Shown in pieces: positions 31,469-38,443 of a stretch of 64,000 nucleotides of DNA. The translations under genes were made by a program, and so were the position numbers. Numbering within the stretch: position 1 is the first letter of the stretch; every line of letters begins with the position of its first letter. The notes under the pieces were generated by a model. It made no database searches, had not been told where the DNA came from, and worked only from the letters and a program-made list of their open reading frames with translations. The stretch spans positions 868,001-932,000 of the forward strand of contig NZ_OZ032156.1 of assembly GCF_964026545.1 (NCBI RefSeq), written 5' to 3'. This DNA is from Candidatus Tisiphia endosymbiont of Dioctria linearis. Its GTDB lineage: Bacteria; Pseudomonadota; Alphaproteobacteria; Rickettsiales; Rickettsiaceae.

Positions 31469-31905
31469 AATTTATTATTGTAAGTTATTAAAAGTTGAGT
31501 ATTCCGACAGCGTCATAGCAATGACGTTGAAAGATATTGCAAGCTTCACAACCGTCATTGCAAGGAGACCATGAGGTCAACGAAGCAATCCATATGATAA
31601 GCTCCATAGATTGCCACGCTCACATACGTTCGCTCGCAATGACGTATGATCTATAACTCGTCATTGCGAGGAGATACTTTAGTAGCGACGAAGCAATCCA
31701 TTTCTAATGAATGTGGATTGCCGCGACCACTACGTGGTCTCGCAATAACGTATAAGTATACTTTTCTGCTTTGAAGAGTATATACTAATTATAATGTACG
31801 CTAAGTGTTTTGTGAAAAATATTTTTATTATTTCTATAGCTAACCCGATTAGCATTACTTATATACGTTATTGCGAGGAGACCCTAAGGTCGACGAAGCA
31901 ATCTA
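31469..31905. repeat. Family A repeat cluster between obgE and sppA
   Basis: No gene in these 437 bases. Five family A units: 31553-31592 (+), 31607-31644 (reverse), 31659-31700 (+), 31714-31750 (reverse) and 31865-31903 (+). Adjacent units pair head-to-head. A collapsed B element sits at 31757-31780. The units differ in the spacer between the arms (e.g. ACCATGAGGTC, ATACTTTAGTAGC). Confidence 0.8.
31757..31780. repeat. Collapsed family B element
   Basis: ATACTTTTCTGCTTTGAA followed directly by GAGTAT. The first 18 bases match, with one change, the inverted right arm of the yaaA element, so this is an element reduced to its arms. Confidence 0.6.
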
Positions 31906-32832
31906 TTACCGTATATTAAATCTATCATAGGTAATTTTATTATCTATCGATTCAATCAATGTATCAGAAAATTCTTGTACGAAATCCTGCCTGACCATAC
32001 CAAGCTTTCTCTTAATCCATGATTGTTTATTAGCTACATATTTAATAGTTACATCCCCATATTTCTTTTTTATGAAACTATACATATCATCTATACCATC
32101 AATTAAACCAAAATCAACAGCAGTTTGTCCAGACCAGAATTCTCCATTAAATAAAATATCATCTTCTTGAGTTAATTTACCGACTCGACGTTCTTTAACA
32201 TAATCTATAAAATGTTGATGAATCTGTTTTTGTAGATGCTTAATAATTTTAATATCTTCCTTTTGTACTGGTTGGAATGGATCAAGGATAGATTTATTCT
32301 TACCTTCTGCATAGACTCTCCTTTCTATACCAAGCTTATCGATAGCAGCGGGGAACCCAAAACCAGACGAAATAACTCCTATACTACCAATAACTGAACT
32401 CCTAGACGCATATATTTGATCACCAATGCAGGCAAGCCAATATCCACCAGATGCTGCTACATCTTCTACAAAACTATAAATGGGTATTTTCTTTTCCTGA
32501 GCTAACAACCTTATACGTTTACTAATCAGCTCAGATTGCACAGGTGAACCACCTGGAGAATTTATACTTAAACATAGGGCCTCAAGATTTTTGATTTGAA
32601 AAGCCTTGTCAATTAACTCATGTAGTGACTCAATAGTTATCCCTGATTTTATTGAGCTTACTTTACCGATAACTCCACTAAGGCGAAGAACCGCAACCAC
32701 TGGCTTCGATGCCCCAGAACCTATTATAGGTAACAAGGAAAATAATTGTTCTAACTTACCTACTTGACGTTTAGCAATTACCTGTTCAAATTTCGTGTCA
32801 GCAATTGAATTTTTATTATGTGCTTTATGCAT
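31906..32832 (-). CDS. sppA: S49-family signal peptide peptidase
   Basis: 308 residues. Short S49 peptidase that degrades leader peptides after secretion. SINSPGGSPVQSE (about 89-101), the nucleophile Ser128 in VAASGGYWLA, SVIGSIGVI and the general-base Lys178 in EGKNKSILDPF form the Ser-Lys dyad. The N-terminal hydrophobic stretch FSLLPIIGSGASKPVVAVL is weak as a membrane anchor. Its start is 3 bases downstream of the TlpA-like gene's stop, so translation is probably coupled. Confidence 0.92.
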   Translation of the reverse strand: MHKAHNKNSIADTKFEQVIAKRQVGKLEQLFSLLPIIGSGASKPVVAVLRLSGVIGKVSSIKSGITIESLHELIDKAFQIKNLEALCLSINSPGGSPVQSELISKRIRLLAQEKKIPIYSFVEDVAASGGYWLACIGDQIYASRSSVIGSIGVISSGFGFPAAIDKLGIERRVYAEGKNKSILDPFQPVQKEDIKIIKHLQKQIHQHFIDYVKERRVGKLTQEDDILFNGEFWSGQTAVDFGLIDGIDDMYSFIKKKYGDVTIKYVANKQSWIKRKLGMVRQDFVQEFSDTLIESIDNKITYDRFNIR

Positions 32833-32835
32833 TGG

Positions 32836-33570
32836 TTACTCCTTTTTTGTTTCTTCAGAAGCATTATGATCTTCCTTTATGTTTTGTTGTACTTCTAGTT
32901 TTTTATCTTTCTGTTCTTTAGGTGCTAACTGTTTATTAACCGGTTGATTAATCGTTTGTTCACGGTAACTATTCTTGGGTTCTGGATGATTCCCAGGAAT
33001 ATTTGACAAAATAATATTCCGAATTTCTGTATCGTACCAATTAATAATACCAACAAAACTTACTAACATTTTTCCATCTGGGCTAATTAGAACAGCAGTT
33101 GGTATACCAACTATTGAAAGAGCTTTAAATAATTGATTCCTAAAATCATGATAGATTGGTAAATATCTTATATCATAATTTTTATAATATTTTTGTATAA
33201 CCTCTATGCCTTGGTAGTCTTGTGATACAGGAATTATAGCAAATGGTAGCTTTCTAAAATCTTTTTGCAATATATCTAAATCTGGCATTTCCTTAACACA
33301 AGATGCACACCATGTTGCCCAGAATACCAATAATATCGTTTTTCCTTCAAAATTATCAAGAGAATATTTTTCACCTTTATCATCGAAAAAAAATACCGTA
33401 TCTGGAACGGGAGATGAATCAAGCATTTTTACGCCTGACTTGCTATAATCTAATGCAAAACTATTAGTGATGCACAATAAGTATGCTACAATCAAAAAAA
33501 ACAGTTTACTATATTTTTTAATATACCTATAAACAATAGAATTATTGCCAACTAATTTATTAATTATCAT
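32836..33570 (-). CDS. TlpA-like periplasmic thiol-disulfide reductase
   Basis: About 244 residues from ATG 33570. Signal or anchor helix (about 22-38: KLFFLIVAYLLCITNSFA), then a TlpA/ResA thioredoxin fold with WCASC at 87-91 and cis-Pro loop VGIPTAVLISPDGK. The tail (about 185-244) is charged and Gln/Lys/Glu-rich. It would keep cytochrome or other exported cysteines reduced. The frame is open upstream to 33690, but that part overlaps a divergent lipoprotein gene and lacks family sequence; no clear RBS decides the start. sppA follows. Confidence 0.85.
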   Translation of the reverse strand: MIINKLVGNNSIVYRYIKKYSKLFFLIVAYLLCITNSFALDYSKSGVKMLDSSPVPDTVFFFDDKGEKYSLDNFEGKTILLVFWATWCASCVKEMPDLDILQKDFRKLPFAIIPVSQDYQGIEVIQKYYKNYDIRYLPIYHDFRNQLFKALSIVGIPTAVLISPDGKMLVSFVGIINWYDTEIRNIILSNIPGNHPEPKNSYREQTINQPVNKQLAPKEQKDKKLEVQQNIKEDHNASEETKKE

Positions 33571-33685
33571 GAAAAACAATATTTTTTTACCTCTAATATT
33601 ATTAAGCTGCTTAATTTTAACTTCTTGTGGACTAAAAAAGCCATTAGAAAAGCCCATTGTAGAAGATTGCTGCGGATGTAAATAA
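33569..33685 (+). CDS. Small LptM-like lipoprotein
   Basis: 38 residues. The N-terminus MKNNIFLPLILLSCLILTSC has a Lys/Asn n-region, hydrophobic core and lipobox LTSC with Cys20, followed by GLKKPLEKP, resembling the CGLKGPLY-type motif of LptM (YifL) lipoproteins that help assemble the LptDE machine in E. coli. The end EDCCGCK adds three cysteines, unusual. The ATG overlaps, tail to tail as CATG, the start of the divergent TlpA-like gene. LptM usually sits next to lysA; that neighbour is not present here. Confidence 0.55.
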   Translation: MKNNIFLPLILLSCLILTSCGLKKPLEKPIVEDCCGCK

Positions 33686-33693
33686 TCCAACCG

Positions 33694-34320
33694 TTAATAT
33701 CTTTTGAATGTTCGTCCTGGCATCACAACCTTAAACTCATAAGTTTTGATGCCACTATGAACACTAGTCAGAACATGGCTAACTTCTCCGCAATTATCTA
33801 AATCAACCATTGAGTTAGATAAATATAACTTAGTCTGTAATTGTCCAAGATCCAAATGCTCAACTCTAATGTTTACATTAGCAGTTTCACGACCAATTTT
33901 ACTAGGGTATATAGTAACAAAATAGAATTCCCCTTTATTATTGGTAGTAGCCGTACCAGAGCCGGTAAAACTTGATTGACTTCCAAGATTTAGCATTTTC
34001 TTATTGATACGAGTACGAAGTGGTATATAGGGATATTTTCCATCACTTCCAACCTGCCATAAATATATTTTTGCATCTGATACTGGAACGCAATGCTGGT
34101 CTAACAATATACCCTTCACTATAATTTTTGTACCACGATAGACCGATTGTTGACCTGTGCTTCTAAGTAAGTTATTGGATGATTGAAACTCTAGCGGTTC
34201 ATAATCATTTATTGTACTCTTAGTAATCTTACAGCAATTAAGCCTATTAGGATAATAGTTAGGTTCACTTGCTGTAGCAATAGTAGAACACAAACAGATT
34301 AGAAATAATAACTTTTTCAT
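33694..34320 (-). CDS. Secreted intradiol dioxygenase-like protein
   Basis: 208 residues. Signal peptide (MKKLLFLICLCSTIATA, about 1-17) and then a beta-sandwich domain resembling the protocatechuate 3,4-dioxygenase beta fold: GTKIIVKGILLDQHCVPVSD, AKIYLWQVGSDGKYPYIPL, GTATTNNKGEFYFVTIYPSK. Such proteins are annotated as dioxygenases in rickettsiae, but the Tyr-Tyr-His-His iron ligands are not clearly all present, so an enzymatic role is uncertain. Three bases upstream of the TlpA frame, on the same strand. Confidence 0.7.
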   Translation of the reverse strand: MKKLLFLICLCSTIATASEPNYYPNRLNCCKITKSTINDYEPLEFQSSNNLLRSTGQQSVYRGTKIIVKGILLDQHCVPVSDAKIYLWQVGSDGKYPYIPLRTRINKKMLNLGSQSSFTGSGTATTNNKGEFYFVTIYPSKIGRETANVNIRVEHLDLGQLQTKLYLSNSMVDLDNCGEVSHVLTSVHSGIKTYEFKVVMPGRTFKRY

Positions 34321-34846
34321 GTTTTGCCTACATTAATTATCTGGGTTGTTTTGTTGCCACTAAAGCGACCCAGTTGTCGAAAGTTAGAAGAAGAGGTTTT
34401 AGAGGTTATCATGGCAGTTTAAAAGTTACGGAAAAATAACCGTGTCATTGCGAGGAGGCATGAGCCAACGAAGCAATCCATTTTGGTTGCTTTTATGGAT
34501 TGCTTCGTCGACCTACGGTCTTCCTCGCAATGACGTTGACCCCATACGACTTTTCAACTCCTCTGTCTAAACCCGCTTCCTCTTCTAGCTTTCGATGGTT
34601 GTGCTAAAATGGCTCCTCGCCTAATAGATACCAGTTTGTTATGGTAAATACTAATCGAGTTAACTATATATCAATTCAAAATATTTGTGATAATAATTTT
34701 TCAAAAATTTTAGTAAAATCACTTGTATTACCTAAAATTTTTATATACACTTTTAAATATGATGATAGATGTTTCTATATTTAATTATAAAAATAGTTGT
34801 TTTCATAATATAATTAATTATTAATATTAAATATAAGGAGGATGTT
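34321..34846. other. Intergenic region with a family A pair
   Basis: 526 bases without a gene I can support. A head-to-head family A pair is at 34444-34545. The surrounding bases (AAAGTTACGG..., ...ACGACTTTTCAACTCC) echo the flanks of the pair at 38285, suggesting the repeat unit is longer than its core. The rest is AT-rich; a promoter for the 34847 ORF is expected. Confidence 0.6.
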
Positions 34847-35181
34847 ATGAGTAAAGATAAGTTTACAAATATCTTAGGAATACCGCTGAGGGTTAAAGAC
34901 TCACAACCTACTGTATACACAAACAATTGTTGGGGTAACATAGATTATTCGCCATTAGCTCCTACTGATAAGCTTAACGTTAAAATCTCCCCTGGATGGC
35001 GGGAGTTTTAACTGCTGGTACTATTACTGCTGCAACCAATCCGGTAGCTGCTGGCCAATTCTTAATCAGAGCTGCACCGGCGGCTATGGTAGTTGATGCA
35101 TGTAAAGGAGAACCTTCTTTTAGTGTATCAATAACAGGTCACCATGGGGATACGTTTGGTCATTTAGATTTTCCTCACTAA
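34847..35181 (+). pseudogene. Small hypothetical protein, apparently frameshifted
   Basis: AAGGAGG seven bases before ATG 34847 is a strong RBS. The first frame gives 54 residues (MSKDKFTNILGIPLRVKDSQ...NVKISPGWREF) and stops at 35011. The -1 frame overlaps from 34984 and continues as MAGVLTAGTITAATNPVAAG, QFLIRAAPAAMVVDACKG, ending with SITGHHGDTFGHLDFPH at 35181. Adding one C to the CCCC run near 34990 joins the two into a 110-residue protein with a polar head and an Ala/Gly-rich hydrophobic segment. It could be an export-leader small protein. No family recognised. Confidence 0.5.
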
Positions 35182-35190
35182 TAATTAATC

Positions 35191-35222
35191 TAAATTCTAT
35201 ATAACTTGTTATATAGAATTTA
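35191..35222. terminator. Strong hairpin after the small ORF
   Basis: TAAATTCTATATAAC and its inverse GTTATATAGAATTTA form a 15-bp perfect stem with a 2-base loop just 10 bases past the 35181 stop. AT-only and without a T-run, so it may protect or end the message weakly. Confidence 0.5.
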
Positions 35223-35246
35223 GGTGTATAATATAGAAATAATTAG

Positions 35247-35345
35247 ACGTCATTGCAAGAAGTTGCTTTGCGGCAACGAAGCAATCCAAAAAGTGACCAA
35301 AAATGGATTGCATCAATGCTACTAAAGTAGCTTCTCGCAATGACA
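35247..35345. repeat. Family A repeat pair, first tandem copy
   Basis: CGTCATTGCAAGAAGTTGC...GCAATCCA and the inverse TGGATTGCATCAATGC...TCTCGCAATGAC, about 20 bases apart. It begins the first unit of a tandem duplication whose second copy has the same pair at 35705-35805. Confidence 0.75.
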
Positions 35346-35428
35346 TAGTAATGTTAGTCAAGTTAGCTATAAGAACCGTTTCAAGTATATATTTTATTTA
35401 GTGCTTATGTCGAATGTTGAGGTTAATT

Positions 35429-35635
35429 ATGTTTAAGTGGGATCAATATCTGTTATATGTAATCAGGGGAACGTTGTATATGACTATCATGCTTCGAGTA
35501 ATAACATATCTAATTGAAAATAATATAGGTGTTTATGAAATTTTCTTTATTAAATATTCATTATGCCATACCATTCCCCTACTATTTTTTGGGTTTATTG
35601 ATTATTACTATAAGTATAAAAACAAAAAACTTTGA
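35429..35635 (+). CDS. Small membrane protein, first of a tandem duplicate
   Basis: About 68 residues from the ATG 35429 (MFKWDQYLLYVIRGTLYMTIM...), with two hydrophobic helices (about 8-25 and 35-56) and a Lys/Tyr-rich tail ending YKNKKL. TTGAGG seven bases upstream is an RBS; an ATG at 35414 is in frame but lacks one. A paralogue, 82 residues, is 459 bases downstream. A T-run hairpin follows the stop. No family recognised. Confidence 0.5.
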   Translation: MFKWDQYLLYVIRGTLYMTIMLRVITYLIENNIGVYEIFFIKYSLCHTIPLLFFGFIDYYYKYKNKKL

Positions 35636-35644
35636 CAACTATAT

Positions 35645-35665
35645 GTGAGCGTTCACGGTTTTTTT
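35645..35665 (+). terminator. Terminator-like hairpin
   Basis: GTGAGCGTTCACGGTTTTTTT: a small stem (GTGA/TCAC) followed by seven T, ten bases beyond the stop of the first duplicate. The same string, on the minus strand, follows the 6015-6278 gene, with a longer stem there. Confidence 0.45.
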
Positions 35666-35704
35666 GCTATTTTCTTATGATAGATAAAAAATCTGCTCGC
35701 CAAG

Positions 35705-35805
35705 CATCATTGCAAGGAGCTACTTCAGTAGCGACGAAGCAATCTAAAAAACTAACCCAAAATGGATTGCATCAATGCTACTAAAGTAGCTTCTCGTAAT
35801 GACGT
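35705..35805. repeat. Family A repeat pair, second tandem copy
   Basis: CATCATTGCAAGGAGC...AGCAATCTA and inverse ATGGATTGCATCAATGC...TTCTCGTAATGACG. The right-hand unit and everything to 35891 is almost identical to 35305-35432. Confidence 0.75.
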
Positions 35806-35887
35806 AGTAATGTTAGTCAGGTTAGCTATAAGAACCGTTTCAAGTATATATTTTATTTAGTGCTTATGTCGAATGTTGAGGTTAATT

Positions 35888-36121
35888 ATGTTTAAGTGGG
35901 ATCCTAAAGATATGTTATATGTAATCAGGGAAACGTTGCATATGACTATTATGCTTCGAGTGATAATCTACCTAATTGAGCATAATATAGGTTTTTATGA
36001 GATTTTCTTTAGTAAAGATGCATTATACAGTACCATTCTTTGGCTGTTTTTTGGGTTTATTTTTACTGCAATTCAGCATTACTGGTGTAAATGTTACTGG
36101 TATAAAAATAAAAAACTTTGA
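35888..36121 (+). CDS. Small membrane protein, second of a tandem duplicate
   Basis: About 77 residues from ATG 35888 (MFKWDPKDMLYVIRETLHM...). Two hydrophobic helices and an end YKNKKL like its upstream twin, but with an inserted QHYWCKCYW segment containing two Cys before the tail. It shares the same RBS (TTGAGG). The coding part differs from copy 1 much more than the 130 bases upstream do. No family recognised. Confidence 0.5.
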   Translation: MFKWDPKDMLYVIRETLHMTIMLRVIIYLIEHNIGFYEIFFSKDALYSTILWLFFGFIFTAIQHYWCKCYWYKNKKL

Positions 36122-36172
36122 CAACTATATTGATAGCAGTTGTTGGGTATAGCTAATATGTCTAGCATTACT

Positions 36173-36214
36173 ACGTCATTGCGAGGAGCCGCTTTGCGGC
36201 GACGCGGCAATCCA
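36173..36214. repeat. Single family A repeat
   Basis: CGTCATTGCGAGGAGCCGCTTTGCGGCGACGCGGCAATCCA, one unit without inverted partner. The middle GCCGCTTTGCGGC is a small perfect hairpin. Located just after the 3' end of the GDSL gene. Confidence 0.75.
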
Positions 36215-36258
36215 AAAAATTTATCTTTCTAAACAATCCCTTAAACTTTGCCAAGAAA

Positions 36259-37475
36259 TTATAAATCATTGTTAGTAATTATGAGGTCAAATAAAGTATC
36301 ACCGACAACTTTATGCAACAATACGGTTGGATGAAAAGAATCAAAAAATAGATAGTTGCAAATCTTGTACTTACTACATGGGAAATTATAGGTAACTCTT
36401 AATTCTCCTGTTAATACTAACTCTAGTAACAGCATAGTATTACGCTTATTAGCTATATCCCATACACAAGGTTGAGATATATTGTTGCCTTTCTGTTTGT
36501 AATCAGCACGTACATTTTGAAATATATTCCTAATGTCTAGTAGTTTTATATTAACTCCATGGTGTTTTGTTTCAAACTCTCTATTCCATTATTTAATTTT
36601 AGATTAAAATCTTGTGTTAAATTTGTGGCTAATATCTGTTTATTGGTGTCAACAAAATATGGAGTTGTTCCAATATCTGGGACATTAGATACTACTATAT
36701 GCTTGACCTTTTTTGTTACTAAAAGATTAATATCATTAAATATTTCATTAATACTCTCATCAATTATTTTAGTGGGAGCTTCATCAACCACAGCAGCTTT
36801 AATATCATTCCCACCAATTATAATTATAAACAGGTCATCTGCTCCAATATTAGGATGATGTTTAATAAGGGCATTAAGTTGATTTTTCAGTTGGAATTGG
36901 TTAAACAATAAGGTATATGGCAACGATTTACCAACAGACGCCATGGAATTTCCAACAGCATAATTGTTTCCAATTTTATCATATGTAGCAAGAACATGAG
37001 CCATATTTTTTGTGCGTGCTCCTTGTAGAATATCTTCGATCAATATGGATGATTCTTTGGCCTTTTGTTCTGCGATCCATTGTTTAAGTTCTGGGGTTAT
37101 GTTGAAGCTCCACCCAGGTGTCATCGGTAAACCTAGACCCTTAGCCACATACTCAACAGCCATTGGACCATTACTAAAGGATCTTTCATTGTAAAATGGT
37201 GGAGAAAAATAGATATTATCAATCCACCTTAAAGTATCAAATTCTTGTTTTACAAAACTTAACATATTGTTAAATACTCCAATAATCGCCCCAGTATCAG
37301 ATAGACTATCCCCCAAAACATAAAATGCCCTATATTGTGTATTTATATAAGGTTGAGGTGAAAAACCAATTTGTTTAAATAACAAATCTGGAGTACAGTT
37401 TTTACAAGTGTTACTACAGCTAGTCAGTAATGCTGATAATAATGACAGCAAAATAAACTGGTTTATTGACTTCAT
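36259..37475 (-). pseudogene. GDSL/SGNH-family lipoprotein, frameshifted near its C-terminus
   Basis: Starts with a lipoprotein signal (MKSINQFILLSLLSALLTSC, Cys20). Block I FYVLGDSLSDTGA contains the nucleophile Ser57; block III GGNDI is near residue 222. The frame stops at 36546 (SLKQNTMELI). One base shift continues it as HGVNIKLLDIRNIFQ..., reaching FFDSFHPT, the block V Asp-x-x-His that completes the catalytic triad, and stops at 36259. The gene is thus a secreted lipase/esterase-type protein that would lack its catalytic Asp-His unless frameshifted back. A sequencing error is an alternative. Confidence 0.8.
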
Positions 37476-37694
37476 GACAATACAATGTAATTTATTGTTT
37501 TATGTAAAATATTTTAAATCAAGAAGTTAAACAACAAATATTTTATTAGGAAAGGCTATTACAATTACTTTAGTTCCATAATAAGAATTGCCGTTAAAGA
37601 ACACAGGGCTATCTTTACATCATGTGGTTCCTATGATACACTGACAGCAAATTGTCTAAAACAAACAACAAATGGTTATAAAAATATATAATTT

Positions 37695-38216
37695 ATGAAA
37701 GAACATTTTAAAAGAACAATTATTGGGATAATGTCAAGCTTATTATTTTGTCCAACTTTGGCAATTGCTAGAGATTTAAACTATCCAGAAAGTGAACAAG
37801 AAAGACAGATGGAGGAAATGGGTTCGATAGTTGGCGGAGAAGGTTTGATATTTAGACCGGGCAGAATCAAGAATGAATCTACCAAAACGGAGATAGGTAA
37901 CATCAATAAATATTTATGGCAGGCTTCTATAGAAACATTAAGTTTTGTACCTCTTGCTTCAAGCGATTCAATTGGTGGAGTTATTATTACTGAGTGGTAT
38001 AGTCCAAAAGGAAAATCAGATTTTCGATTTAAAATAAATATTTTTATAAAGGATAACGTTATTAGTCCGGATGCAATTCAAGTAAGAATATTTGAACAAA
38101 CACTTAAAAATGGTAACTGGCTAGACAATCATACTGTCCCAGACCTAGTTAATAACATAGAAGATAAAATTTTACGAAAAGCTAGAGAATTATATATTAG
38201 TGCAGGGAAAAAATAA
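37695..38216 (+). CDS. DUF3576-type exported protein
   Basis: 173 residues. A signal peptide (about 1-25: RTIIGIMSSLLFCPTLAIA) precedes a domain with NKYLWQASIETLSFVPLASS and GGVIITEWYSPKGKSDFRFK, the hallmark of the alphaproteobacterial DUF3576 family, whose members are found near leuS and LPS-assembly genes. Function unknown; probably periplasmic or lipoprotein-like. leuS follows, separated by a family A repeat pair. Confidence 0.82.
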   Translation: MKEHFKRTIIGIMSSLLFCPTLAIARDLNYPESEQERQMEEMGSIVGGEGLIFRPGRIKNESTKTEIGNINKYLWQASIETLSFVPLASSDSIGGVIITEWYSPKGKSDFRFKINIFIKDNVISPDAIQVRIFEQTLKNGNWLDNHTVPDLVNNIEDKILRKARELYISAGKK

Positions 38217-38284
38217 TGTTATACTCTTGTTATAAATGCCAGGACAGTTAAAAGTCTCAGAAAAAATAGTCTAAAAATCCAAGG

Positions 38285-38372
38285 CGTCATTGCGAGCGAA
38301 CGTATGTGAGCGTGGCAATCCATTTTTAATAACTTTTTGGATTGCTTTGTCGACCTAAGCTCTTCTTCGCTA
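38285..38372. repeat. Family A repeat pair before leuS
   Basis: CGTCATTGCGAGCGAACGTATG...GGCAATCCA then GGATTGCTTTGTCGACCTAAG. The right unit has lost its CGCAATGACG end. Located in the 227-base gap between the DUF3576 gene and leuS. Confidence 0.7.
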
Positions 38373-38443
38373 ATAGACATCGGTTGTTTTTCTTATGACT
38401 TTTAAATTGTCATGATAAAATACTAATAACTAACGTGTAAATT

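Noticed and set aside
31500..31905. CRISPR-like array from repeated 40-base units
   Set aside because: Units alternate in orientation, differ in length and sequence, spacers are irregular, and no cas genes are present; these are dispersed palindromic repeats.
33571..33690. 40-residue upstream extension of the TlpA-like frame (MDYLHPQQSSTMG...)
   Set aside because: Not family-like, precedes the signal helix and overlaps the better-supported lipoprotein gene on the other strand.
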